Positions 36,201-47,893 of a DNA stretch of 64,000 nt are shown here, piece after piece. The notes under the pieces are model-generated. The model saw nothing but the letters and a program-made list of their open reading frames with translations. It ran no database searches and had not been told where the DNA came from. Both the position numbers and the translations under genes were made by a program. The first letter of the stretch is position 1, and the number at the start of each line of letters is the position of its first letter. Source of the stretch: Macrotis lagotis (Eukaryota; Chordata; Mammalia; Peramelemorphia; Peramelidae); assembly GCF_037893015.1 (NCBI RefSeq), contig NC_133663.1:137258100-137322099 (forward strand), in the 5' to 3' direction.

Positions 36201-36970
36201 GTTTTATCCACTCATTTTTTCAAATGAGGTTATTCAATTTCCAATTAGTTCTGGGTCTATATCTCCCTGGCCCAATATTGCTTATAATTTTTATTGCATT
36301 GTGATCTTGGAATGATGCATTCACTATTTCTTCATTTCTGCAATTGATCATTAGGTTTTTATGCCCTAGTACATGGTCAGTTGTTGTATAAGAGCCATGT
36401 ACTGTAGAACAAAAAGGTGTTTTCCTTTCTATCCCCATTCAATTTTCTCCATAAGTCTATTGCATCTAGTTTTTCTAACTATCTATTTACCTCCTTAAAT
36501 TCTTTTGTGATTCGATATATCTGTTTCTGAGAGTGGGAGGATGAAGTCTCCTAATAGTAGAATTTTGCTCTGTATGTGTTCCTGTAGTTCTTTCAGCTTC
36601 TCTAAGAATTATCATCCTGTCCCATTGTGTACATACATATTAAGTATTGAAAGCAATATATTGTCTATGGTACCTTTCAGAGGGATATAATTTCCCTCCT
36701 TATCTCTTTTAACCCTGTCTATTTTTGCAGCTTTGTCTGAGATAAGGAATGTTACCCCTGCTTTTTTTCCACTTCAAATGAAGCAAAATGTATTTTGCTC
36801 CAACCTTTTACCTTTACTTTATATGTATCTCTCTGCTTCAAATTAGTTTCTTATAAGCAGCATATTGTAGGATTTTGGTTCGTAATGCACTCTGCTATTT
36901 TCTTACGTTTTAATGGAGAGTATATCCATTCACATTCAAACTTATAATTACTAATTCTTTATTGCCCTCC
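33300..36970 (-). pseudogene. L1 ORF2 (endonuclease / reverse transcriptase), broken
   Basis: ORF2 protein nicks target DNA and reverse-transcribes the element RNA. The start of the endonuclease is readable near 36960 (text for LVIISLNVNG). The RT core is near 34917-35090: GVKQGFPLSPLLFNIILEI is well preserved, but the catalytic FADD reads FAYD at 34928-34917, in a shifted frame. The C-terminal text near 33410-33560 matches the distal ORF2 of other copies. The longest frame is only 113 codons (33464-33805). Confidence 0.88.
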
Positions 36971-37739
36971 ATTCTGTCTTCCCTCTGTTTGTATTTTTCC
37001 CTTTTTTCCCCTTTAACTGTGTTTGTCAGTATTTTTGTTTCTGAATACCACCCCTTCAGTGTGTTTACCCTCCTATATTTATTCCCTCCCCTTTCTTTCC
37101 CCTTTCCCTTTTTCCCTTTTCCCTTACCTTCCTTCTGTTAACTCCCCTTTTTCTCCCCTTCCCTGTGTCTGTCTCCCATCCCTTTTTCCACTTTTAATAC
37201 TTGAAAGGTAAGATATTTTTAAGTTAATTGAGTGTGTTTTAATTTAACTTTATGCCAAGTCTGAGGAGAGGAAGATTCAGGTGTTTCTCATCTCCTCCCT
37301 TCTTCCCCTCTATTACCATAGTTCTTTTATACCTCTTAATGTAATGAGATTTACCCCCATTTAATACCCTCACTCCTCCTGTCTCCTTCCTGTCCCCTTT
37401 TTTAAGGAGGAAGTGTTTTTAAATCATTCTGAGTAATAGAAAATTCTGAGTATCCATCACTTCTAGCTAAGTATGTTCCATCTAACAGACTTGAAATTCT
37501 TGAGTTATTAGAATCTTTCTCTCAAGTAGAGTTATAGTCAGTTTCAAACTATTGGATAACAGTCTCGTGGATAAGTCCTGAGTGTCCATCACTGCTGGCT
37601 AAGTATATTCTCTCTGTTAGAGTTAAAATTTTCAAGTGTTATGAGAATATTTTTCCCATTCTGGGATATAGACATTTCATTGGACAGCAGATTTTTTTTT
37701 CTTTAGCACCCTTTTTATACCTTTTTATATGTCCCTTGA

Positions 37740-38763
37740 ACCACCTGTTTGATGTCCAAATTTTCTATTTAGGTCTGGTTTTTTCATCAGGAATTTTTGG
37801 AATTCTTCCATTTTGTCAAATGCCCATCATTTCCCCTGTAAAAAAGAAGGTTCAACTTTATGGAATAGTGAATATCTCCTTCCAGGCCCTTCAATCCCTT
37901 AATGTTGATGCAGCCAGGTACTCCATAATCCTTGCTGTGGCTCCTTGGTTTTTAAATTGTTTCTTTCTGGCTGCTTGCAGAATTTTCTCTTTTATCGTAT
38001 AAATCAGCAATTTGGCCACAGCATTCCTTGGTGTTTTCATTTTAGGATCTTTTTCTGGAGAGGATCAATGTCTTCTTTCAATAACTATTTTTCAATTTTC
38101 CTTCAGTAAATCCTGTAATATGAAAACAGGCTTTTTCTCTTCAATATTTTCAGGAAGACCAATAATTCTCTGGTTGTCCCTCCACAATTTATTCTTGAGG
38201 TTAATGGTTTTGCTGATGAGATATTTTACATAGTTTTCTATTTTTTTTCTATTTTTTAACAGGCTCTTGCTGTGTCATGAAGTCATTAGTTTCCACAGAC
38301 TCCATTCTTTTTTTTTTTTTTTTAGAGAGGAGTTTTCTCCATTTACCTTTCACAATTCTTTTTCCAATTGGTCAATTCTATTTTTGAAAGTTTTCCATGT
38401 GACCAATTGAGGTTTTGAGAGAATTATTTTCTTTTTGCCTTTGCCCAATTGAGGATCTGACAGAATTTTCTCATTTTTTTATTTGTCCAATTGAGGGTCT
38501 GAGAGAATTATTCTCATTTTCTATTTGTCCAATTATAATTTCCAGTGATTTGAGTTTTTTGGTGCAAGGTGTTAATCTTCTCTTAGGTTTCTTTTCCCAA
38601 ATTTTCTAATTGATTTTTAAACCTGCTTTCTTATTTCTTCAAGGAAGTCTTTCTGTGCTGGACACCAAATCATATTCTCCTCAGAGGTTCTAAGTCTTTT
38701 TGATTTATGTTCTTTTCCTTCCAAGAATTTTTCTATGGATCCCCCTTTCCGCTGAGGGTTCTT
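37740..38763 (-). pseudogene. L1 ORF1 of the full-length antisense L1, broken
   Basis: The N-terminus is within the frame 38617-38850 (MKNPQRKGGSIEKFLEGKE). A coiled-coil-like zone follows (38600-38280, repeated 'caattgaggatctgacagaa'-type text on the plus strand), with a 17-base T run at 38308-38324. The C-terminal domain is near 37980-37760, with the segment AASTLRD. Several stops and frameshifts. Confidence 0.8.
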
Positions 38764-39558
38764 CATTTTGCTAAGACCTTGATATGGGGAGGGAATGGTA
38801 CACAGATGTTTGGTGTTGGGATTCCTAGAGGCTTTACAAATTGAGTGCATTATCTTCCGCTGGCCAGTGGTGGATGCTGGTTGCTTTCTCTTGAGTGTCT
38901 GTGACCTTGGTTGAGACCCTCTCCCTTGCCCTGGTGGGAGTGATTGAAGCTGTTAAATACTTTTGTGCTCAATCAGTGGTGGGCTATGCCCTGAGATTAG
39001 GTCATCACTCTCCCTATTGTCAGCAGGGATGGTTCTCCTGTTCATACACCTATGCCTGGGGAAAAAAGGTCAGTAATTGTGTTTGTTCTGAGAAGAGGCT
39101 TCAGATGAAATGGAGTCCTTCACTTGGAGTTCCTCCCAACCAGAGGAGCCCAGGGATGATGTACCCTCATATGTCCACCAGAACCCCAGCCTTGTTGGCA
39201 AGCTCCTCAGAGTCAGTGCTACCACCAATGCCTCTGCTCCCTAATTGACCCAATCCCTGTGGTCGACCAGGCTCTAGCACCACCACTGATCAAGCAAATC
39301 CAGTTCTTGTGCCCTCAGGCTCCCAGGCTCCAACCCTGCATCTTATCACGCTTAATCTGGGCTAAACCACCCTCTGCTCCTAGACTCATCCATGACTATG
39401 GAAGACAAATCCAGAAGTAGATGTTCTTTCTCCTGACTTTTCTTTCTGAGTTGTGTTGATTGGATTTCTGTTAAGAAGTTTGATTCATTTCATATATGGG
39501 GAAAGATCAGTAGATTTGAAATTGTGCCTGTCTTCTCTCTGTCATCTTCACTGGAATC
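38764..39558 (-). promoter_or_regulatory. 5' UTR of the full-length antisense L1
   Basis: About 795 bp upstream of ORF1, more GC-rich than the L1 body. The position suggests the internal L1 promoter. The YY1-like start motif is degraded (GTGAAGATGACAG). The antisense 117-codon frame 38895-39248 is not a gene. Confidence 0.5.
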
Positions 39559-40529
39559 GCATCCAAATTCTTAGAGTAGAAGCTAGACATAGATAGTAAA
39601 ACTCTACTGGTGGGAGACATCAACCTCCCTCTCTTAAAAGAAGAAAGTTAAGGGGATGAATAGAATGTTAGAAAACTTAGATATGATAGACCTCTGGAGA
39701 AAATTGAATGAGTATAGAATGGAATACAACTTTTTTTTTTCCCGTGGTACATGGCACTTGCATGAAAATTATGTCTGTATTAGGGCATAAAAACCTGAAA
39801 TTCTAATGTAGAAAGGCAAAAATATTCAATGCTTTCTTTTCAGATCATGATGCAATAAAAATCATGTGCAATAAAAGGCTCATGGAGAGATACAACTAAA
39901 ATTATTTGGATCCTAAATACCCTAATTTTAAAAAGATGAATGGATCAAACATGAAATCATAGAAAGAATCAAAGATTTCCTTCAAGATAATGACAATAAC
40001 AAGACACCATATCAAAACTAAAGGGATTCAGCCAAAACATTATTAGTGGATATATATCTCCTAATGCTTACATAAATAAAATGAAGACAGAGGAAGTCAA
40101 TGAATAAAGGATGCAAATAAAAATATTAGTGAAAGAACAAATTAAAATCCTCAATTAAATATTAAATTAGAATTTATGGAAATTAAAGGTGAAATTATTT
40201 AAATCTAAAGGAAGAAAGTTATCAAATTAATAAATATAATCAAGAGTTGGTTTCATGAAAAACGTTCAATAAAATAGGTAAATCTTTGGTTAATTTGACA
40301 AATAAAAGAAAACAAAATTAATACTATCAAAAATGAAAAAGGTGAATAAACCAACAATGAGGAGGAAATTAACATACCAAGGTGTAACTATTTTGTCCAA
40401 CTGAATACCAGTAAATTTGATAATCTATGAATGAATATTTTTAAAAATAGATTCATAATATTTCCAAAAATATCAACTACCCAGATTAAACAAAATAATA
40501 GCAATAAATAAAAACAAAAATTGTATTCT

Positions 40530-40718
40530 AATTTTTCTTTTCCTTATTTCTCTTTATATTTTATTATTTTTATTTATTTAAGACAATGGGATGAAGTGAC
40601 TTGCCCATGGTCACACAGCTATTTAATTATTAAGTGTATGAGTCTGAATTTGAACCCAGGTTCTCCTGACTCCAGGGCTGGTGCTCTATCCACTACACCA
40701 CCTAGCTGCACCTCTATT
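40530..40718 (-). mobile_element. Antisense tRNA-derived SINE
   Basis: T-rich tail at the left, then 'gatgaagtgacttgcccatgg', 'aattattaagtgta', 'ctcctgactccagggctggtg' and 'ccactacaccacctagctgc' at the right end. Inserted at the broken end of the old L1. Confidence 0.88.
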
Positions 40719-41360
40719 ATAGTCTTAAAGTTTCTACCATTATCACTCAGTAATAGCAGTTTCTACTGTCTTCCTTAATGGTCTTCCAATTGAGATACCC
40801 AAATTTTGAAGGTCTCATACACAAGAATTTTCTATTTTTTGGACAACTTCAATATTCATTATGGATTACTTCTTCTGATTTCACCAAGCATTGAACAAAA
40901 ATTAGATAATACAATTTGCTGACAGAAAATTCTTTAATACTTTCTATTTCTTTCCACTTTCAGATTGAAAAAATAACCAATTCATTTCTAATCAGATTGT
41001 TTCTTGATATTGTGTTAAATTGACATTTGTGCATTCTATAATTAGATTATTGGTTTTATTTTCTGTAATGAAGGCAAAAGTGGTGGAGAAAAGGTGAGTA
41101 AGTGAAAAAAAGGAGATTGGAAATGCAGTGTGATCAAATGTCTTCTGAAAGCTGATCCCTGTCCCAGACATTCCAGAGAAAAGAAGATTTAGTTTAGGGT
41201 AAACTTAACATTCAATAAAGAAATTCAAGAGAAAATTGGGAATTGATAATTCCAATTTGCTAAAACATAAACCTGACCATGAAACTTGATGGGATTAGAC
41301 AAATAAATAGTTTAATACAATAAATAGCAATCCTTTAAAACAAGTTCAGATGCAAACACA
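40719..41360. other. AT-rich DNA, nothing recognised
   Basis: No gene or repeat family identified. Confidence 0.45.
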
Positions 41361-41540
41361 TATTTGAATATACAACTTCATTCCTCTTGTCCTTATTTAT
41401 CTTGCATAAAACTTTACCATTCATTAGACTTCAAACTTCTTGAGAATTGAGCCTCCTTTTTTTCTTTGAAAAATAACAATTATATAGTCCCTGGTACAAA
41501 TTTGGGGCTTAATAAATGCTTGCTGATTGACTAAGCTAGA
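41361..41540 (+). repeat. Old MIR/L2-type repeat
   Basis: The text 'tcttgagaattgagcctcc' followed by 'ccctggtacaaatttggggcttaataaatgcttgctgattga' fits the 3' portion of an old mammalian SINE/L2 family ('...cttaataaatgcttg...'). Confidence 0.55.
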
Positions 41541-42134
41541 GATAGATATATATTCCATTCATTCCTTTATTATGATTGACATTCAAATGAGAAATTATAA
41601 CAGTAAGAAATAATTATGTTTACTTTTTTCAGACAACCCATACTTTTACTTAATGTAAAATGTAGACCTATTTAATCATGTTTATAATGGAATTTAATGG
41701 ATTTGTATTGAAATCTATTTTAAGAATTACAAAACTTGAGAATCCTTATGTCGATTGCAACATAATAGTATAGGAGTGAACGCCCCCCCCCAAAAAAAAA
41801 ACAAGCCTGATAATGAGAACATGAACTTAATGAGTTTTGCAAAACTCAAGTAGTTTCTAGTATAAAATTGTTCGTTGAATATGTTTAAAAGAAAGCCAGC
41901 TGAAATTCAGATTTGCATCAGGATGTGTATGCACACAACCGAAATATAGCTATATGAAATTAGGATAGGTCAAAAGATACTTTTGATAGTGAGGGGTATT
42001 CAAAAAGTAAATTGAATTTAGCAATAGATGTCAGAATTCCCCTTCTCATATTTTAATTATGACATTGTTCAAGAACTGGGAGTCCCCCACCTTCTATATA
42101 TGTATGTACCTCTGACTTGAATATTTTGAACTTG

Positions 42135-42177
<43 letters not shown>

Positions 42178-43295
42178 TAGAAAAAGCAAGAAGTTTTGAC
42201 TGTACTACCATATTCTTAGAGTAAGAGTAAAAAATAAAACAAAGTGGCATGCACAGACACAGACAGAGCTTCATCACAAAGTTAATGGCAATCAATAAAT
42301 TGCAGATAGCATAAGGCATGTAACCAACATTTAAAAGTATGTTCTCTCTCATCCTATTGACATTAAAATAAGAAATTATTTGGATATAAACACAGTAGGA
42401 GAGTATTAATAGAGTCCACTATTTCAGTTTTCTTTAATGATGGAAAATTAAAGGAGTGATAGGTATTGGTATCATTCTATTACTTAAAAAAAGAAGTATC
42501 AGTTAAAATACAAGTTTTGAATCCCATGGAGACTCATGCATAAGGAGAATTTTTAAATATTCTACTGAGTTACCTGTTTTCCTTCCATCAGTTTCCTAAT
42601 ATTCTTACTTGGATAGTTGTTTGATAGTAAAATATTTAGAGAGATAGCTAATCTTATGAAACAGAGCATCTCTTTGTAGTGGAAAAGAATGTGAAATTAG
42701 ATAAATATCATTTGACATTATGCACTACAATGCACATTATACCCTATTATTTTAATGTAGTCACATCCCCACTGAGTATGGCTAATTAAACTTAGTAGGA
42801 ATTCCAACTAGTCTCTATACAAAAACAATCAGACTAATTAATTCCACACATCTGGTCTCCTTTGTGTCCATCACAGATTTCATTTTTAAAATATTGCTAA
42901 ATTATATGAGCCAAACTAATTTAGATGCTCTATGGGGATATGTAAATTATTTCTTTTTTGAGAAAGAGAGAAATGTTCAATAATATTGCCTGATTTTCTA
43001 TGAGGTTCTTTATCTTCATATTTAATTTTATAACATTATTATAGCACATTCCTATATTTTTAACAAAAAAATGTTCATTGAAAATGCAAGGAAAAAATGG
43101 GAAATTATAATTAGGAAAGTAATTTTTAAGCATGAAGTATAAATTTCAATAATGATGTTTAAATGAATAGCTAATATTCTGAATTCACTACAACAAAAAA
43201 GTATTTGAAAAGATTACCATTATTTTCAATTATTTTAGCTCCTCATGCAAAATATCAAAAATAGAGCACAGCTAGTATGTAACAAGAGTATAAGA
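41541..43295. other. AT-rich DNA with a (TA)n microsatellite
   Basis: No gene recognised. A (TA)n run lies at 42138-42174 and a C/A homopolymer pair at about 41783-41802. The 99-codon minus frame 42053-42352 crosses the (TA)n run and is accidental. Confidence 0.5.
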
Positions 43296-44296
43296 GGTAC
43301 TGAGGAGAGTGAGTCAAGATGGTGAAATAAAGGCAAAGATTCCTTCAAATATCTGTAAATGATTATAATAAAATTCTGGAATAACAAAAGCCATAAAAAC
43401 CAAATTAAAAGAAAAGAAATTTACTGGGAAAATGAGAAAACAACAGAAAAATTAATCTAACCACAGAAGATGATGATAGTGACCAGGAAGATCAAAGCAT
43501 ACATGAAAGAAATAACACAAAGTCTCCAAATCTCCAAAGTCTCCAAAAACTGATGTATTAGTTTCAGACCATGAAACAACTCAAAAATAATTTTGAAAAT
43601 CAAGTAAGAGATAAAGAGAATAATTTGTAAGAGAAATGACAGTGCAAGAGAATCTTGAAAAACAATTCAACAGATTGGTAAAGAGACATATGAACAACAA
43701 TACTGAAGAAAATAATACCATAAAAATGAACTAGGTCAAATGGCAAAAGAGATACAAAAATTCACTAATGGGAGGTAAATTAAAAACCTCATTGCAAGTA
43801 GAAAACAAAAAAGTGGATACAATAATTCACTGAAAGGGAAAATACTTAAAAGTAGTATTGCCCAAATGGAAAGCAAAGTACAAAACATTTAAAGTAAATA
43901 TAAAAAACATAAAACATTTGGGAATCAATCTCCTAAGACAATCCAAGCAATTATATGTATACAGTTTGAAAATACTTTACACACAAATAAAGTCAGATGT
44001 AGATGATTGGAAAAGCAAAATTAAACTAGCAATTCTTGCAAGAATAAATTACCTATCCAGGGTAATAGTAATAAATATGTCAAAAAAATAACTTTTTCAA
44101 GTGCTAGAAAAAATTGACACAGCATTCATCTGGAGCAACAAAATATCAATAACAAAAAAGTAATTGCTGGAAAAAAATGCAAAAGCAGGTGGTGTACTTG
44201 TCAAAACTACCTTGTAAATTATAGTAGATAAAAAGAAGCAGTAGTAGATAACTATTACAATCTAGAGTTTGATAAATCCCAAGAGTAGCTTCTGCT

Positions 44297-44455
44297 TTTT
44301 GGTGGGGTTGTTTTTACGTTTTGAAAGTCAGTGGGGTTAAATGACTTGCCCAAGGTCACACAAGTAATTATCAAGTGTTTGAAGATACATTTCAACTCAG
44401 ATACTCTGACTCCAGGGCTGGATCTCTATATACTGTGCCACCTAGCTGCCCTTCA
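44297..44455 (-). mobile_element. Antisense tRNA-derived SINE inside L1
   Basis: 'gtggggttaaatgacttgcc', 'taattatcaagtgttt', 'tctgactccagggctgg' and 'actgtgccacctagctgccc' in the reverse-complement order. L1 text continues on both sides. Confidence 0.88.
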
Positions 44456-45054
44456 AGACTAGTTTCTGGAATAAGAATTCACTATTTGAATTGGGAACTG
44501 GGAAAATATGAATATAGTATGGCAAAAAAGACTCACATCTCCCACCTATACATAAATAAGGTTTAAATGGGTATAGGACTTAAACCTAAATGGATATACT
44601 ATAGACCAATTAAGGGAAGAATATATCATCTATGAAGTGGAGAGAAGTGTGTGATCAAACGATTAGAAAACATTATAAATTGGCAAATAGATGAAATAAC
44701 AATATTAAATTAAAACATTTTTGAACAAATAAACCAATGAAGTCACTATTAGAATGAATGCAGAAAATTCTGAAACATTTTAACGTTAGTATTTCTGATA
44801 AAGGACTCGTTTCTAAAATATATAGAGAATTGAATTGAATTTATAAGATTACAATTCATTCTCTAATTGATACATGGTCAAAGGATATGATCAGGCAGTT
44901 TTAAGATGAAGACATTAAAGATATATATAGTCATATTAAATCATAACCTAAATCATTATTGATTTGATAAATGAAAATTAAGACAACTCTGTGGAACTAC
45001 TTCACATCTATCATACTGGATAAGGAGAAAAAAAAGGATGTAATTTCTTTGCAC

Positions 45055-46345
45055 TCCAGCTATATAAAAAACAAGTTTCAAGATTTATTTCCGAATCATT
45101 GAGTTTCAAATTCTCTCCCTTCCTCCCACCCCATTCCCCCCACCTTGAAAAAGCAAGTTACTTGGTGAAGTTTAAAATGTGAAGCCATGAAAGACTACTA
45201 AAATAGTGATGTTGTAAAAAGTAAATTTAACATCCTCCCCCTAAGTAGTAGAAACCTCAAAAATAAGTAAAGTGACAAAGTGCTTCAGTATGTATTCAGA
45301 CACCATAAACTCTTTCTTCTGGATGGATATAATTCTTTATTATGTGTCCATAAAAGAAATAACTTCAATATTTTCACTCATTTACTATTGTTAGCTATAT
45401 TTCTGTCCATCCTATTCCCCCACTCCCATTTATTTTCTCCTATCAACCTGTCACTACTCAAAATTCTGATGGATCTGACTGTCCCCTCCCATTATTTCAC
45501 TATCTTCAATCAGCTAAAACCCTATTCCTTCCCTCTGTCTCTTTTCTTCCATCACTTTCCTCTTCTATTTTTCTCTAGGGCAAGATAGAATTATATACCT
45601 AATGGATTGTAAACATTATTTCCTCTGAGTCACTTTCAATGTGAGTAAAGGCTCAAACATGCCCCAATCCTCCCCCTCTTCTACTCTACTACAAAAGCTT
45701 TTATTTGCCTGTTTGATGTGAAATAACTTACCCATTCAATCTCTACGTTCCTTATCATTTTGTATGTTTCTTTCTTGCACATTAACTCTATCTTTTTCAT
45801 ACCTTATATCTTCAAATTCAACTACCTCCTTTATCTTGTCTATTTATGCTCCTAATTGTCCTAATAAATGAGGAAGTTCATATGAGTTAGCAGTATCATC
45901 TTCCCTTGCAGAATAACAAGCACTTCAATATTCCTCATAATTTCCCCATACTGTTCACGTTCTTTATGCTTCAACTGAGCCCTGAACTTGAAGACCAAAC
46001 TTTCTCTTCAACTCTGTTCATTCCAGCATGAAAGTTTTAAAGTCCCCTATTTCACTGAATTTTCATCTTTTTCCCTGAAAGAGTATGCATAATTTTTCTG
46101 GGTGTTTGATTCTTGGTTATAATGCAAGCATTTTTGCCTTCTGGAATATCATATCCCAAGCCTTAAGAACCTTTAATCTTGAAGCTGCTAAATCTTGTGT
46201 TATCTTGACTTTAGCTCTATGATATTTTGAATAGTTCTTTCCAGCTGCTTATAATATTTTCTCTTTGACTTGGGAGTTCTGAAATGAGGCTATAATATTC
46301 CTGTCAGTTTTCATTATGGGATCTCTTTCAGGGGGAGATTGGAGG
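45055..46345 (-). mobile_element. Antisense HAL1-type fragment, copy E
   Basis: On the minus strand it begins at 46345 in the ORF1 RRM/C-terminal region (text for AFQNSQVKEKIL near 46290 and the AASRLK segment near 46180). ORF1 ends near 45950 and an ORF1-only 3' region follows, with 'actcatatgaacttcctcatttattagg' as in copies C and D. Purine-rich text continues to about 45060. No ORF2. It splits an older sense L1. Confidence 0.65.
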
Positions 46346-46415
46346 TTTCTTTCTTTCTTTTTTTTGCAAGGCAATGGGGTTAAGTGACTTGTCCAAGGCC
46401 ACACAGCTAGGTAAT
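46346..46415 (-). mobile_element. Truncated antisense SINE
   Basis: Only the tail half remains: T-rich run, 'ttgcaaggcaatggggttaa', 'gtgacttgtccaaggccac', 'acagctaggtaat'. The tRNA head is missing, and L1 text resumes directly. Confidence 0.75.
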
Positions 46416-46879
46416 ATTCAAAGAAGTTCTTTTTGTAATTATGTAGAACTGGAAATTGAGAGGATGTCCATCAATTTTTGAATGACTTCTCAAGTTATGG
46501 TATATGAAATTAACATAGTTATGGAGTTCTATTTTTCTCTAAGAACCCGGAAGAATATAAGAATCATAAGCATGAAAAACTTGTATCAGTTTATGCAATG
46601 AAGTAAACAAAGCAAAGGGAAAACTGGACACATTAACAACAACATTGAACGATGATAAAATATCATGGATACAACTCCTCTCAGTAGTTCATAGAACAAG
46701 AAAAATCTTAAGAGACTTACTAGAGACAAATACAGTGAGGAAAAAAATTATATGGTCTGAATGAAAAGCAAACGTTCACTTTCTAAAACTTATTATTTTT
46801 TCTTTTGTATTTCTTTTTTTCACATTACTACAAAAGAATTTTAAAGCTAGAATTTAGAATTATCCACTAATGGAGAAAA

Positions 46880-47829
46880 TTCAGATAGCCAAAAAAAAAA
46901 ACCAAAGTGAAGTGAAATTAAACAAAACAAGCAATCAAACAAACAAACATTAAATACCAAGGAGTCACAGAAAAGATTACAAAGTGCTTTTCAGCCTCAA
47001 AAACAGGATCAGAAAACCTTGAATATGATAATGCAGAGTGCAGAGGAGCTTGGATTACAACCAAGAATAAAATTCCCTGCAAAATTCAGCGTATTCTTTT
47101 TCAGGAAAAAAAATGGACATTGAACTAAATAGATCATGTTCAAATTTACCTGATAAAAAGATTTGCTCTAAACAGAAAATGTCACCTTCAATACAAGACT
47201 CAAGAGATGCTTTAAATGCTATGTGGACAGAAAAAAAATGTTTCCCATATGGCAAAATTATTTGCAGCCTTTCACATCTTTACAATGCTTGTAATTCTTG
47301 AGAATTATATTTCTATTAGGATACTTGAAAAACACATAAGAGAGAATGTGTATAAATTCATTGTGTCATAAACATGCTTATAACTCTTGAGAACTGTATT
47401 TGTAATGGAACAGTTGAAAGACATAAACTTGGTTAGAGGATGTGGGTATAAGTTCGGTATAATGTGATGACTCTTGTTAACTCTAGAATTGCATTCCTAT
47501 AAGGACAGTTTAAGGGAATATACTTATATAGATAATATAAGTATAGGACAGGTTAATAAAACAACCAAGACAAGAAATAAAGAATTATACAGAAAGAAGG
47601 TGAAGGCAGAAGATGGTATATACCACCATATGAAGAGGCAAAACAGAACCATCATAGTAAAGGAAAAGAAGGGAGTGAATGAATGAGTAATGAGATATTC
47701 TTACTGTAAACAAATTTGGCTCACAAAAGGAATAACACACATTACCAATTGGGTTGGAAATTCATCCTACTCTTTAGGCAAGTAGGATACAAATAGTGAA
47801 AAAAGAGGAGGGGCTAATAAAAGGGAGGA

Positions 47830-47893
<64 letters not shown>

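Larger units (their letters stand above)
32973..39558 (-). mobile_element. Full-length antisense L1 (about 6.6 kb) with decayed ORFs
   Basis: On the minus strand the element starts at 39558 with CCAGTGAAGATGACAGAG. It runs through the 5' UTR (to about 38770), ORF1 (about 38763-37740), a purine-rich inter-ORF region (about 37740-36980), ORF2 (about 36970-33300) and a 3' UTR ending in a short A/T-rich tail. Exact 10-bp duplications flank it. It inserted into the ORF2 remnant of the older sense L1 after that element had already lost sequence. Both ORFs carry many stops, so it is immobile. A related 3' UTR fragment is at 51785-52000. Confidence 0.92.
27765..40520 (+). mobile_element. Old sense L1, split by a HAL1 and by a full-length antisense L1
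   Basis: Outer parts, read in order: 5' UTR (27765-28285, beginning with CCAAGATGGTG), ORF1 C-terminal part (28286-28760; the N-terminal part is deleted), inter-ORF region (28770-29400), and ORF2 from its start near 29415 to 29640. ORF2 resumes at about 32869-32972 and again at 39559-40510 with text including 'agatcatgatgcaataaaaa'. The RT core and 3' end are absent. All frames are broken. The two large insertions, 29641-32868 and 32973-39558, both fall within ORF2. Confidence 0.8.
43296..46870 (+). mobile_element. Sense L1 with large internal deletion, interrupted by SINEs and an antisense HAL1
   Basis: The 5' part (43296-43850) has GAGTCAAGATGGTG at its start and an ORF1 N-terminal coiled-coil region. 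It then joins distal ORF2 text at about 43860 (frame 43858-44091, reading NIKHLGINLLRQSKQLYVYS), so ORF1's C-terminus and most of ORF2 are missing. A SINE sits at 44297-44455. The L1 resumes to about 45050, is interrupted again by 45055-46415, and ends with ORF2 C-terminus plus 3' UTR at 46416-46870. Confidence 0.72.

Noticed and set aside
38895..39248. 117-codon plus-strand frame with protein-like composition
   Set aside because: It is the antisense of the L1 5' UTR.
47828..47893. CRISPR-like repeat array
   Set aside because: A simple (GAAA)n microsatellite with no spacers.
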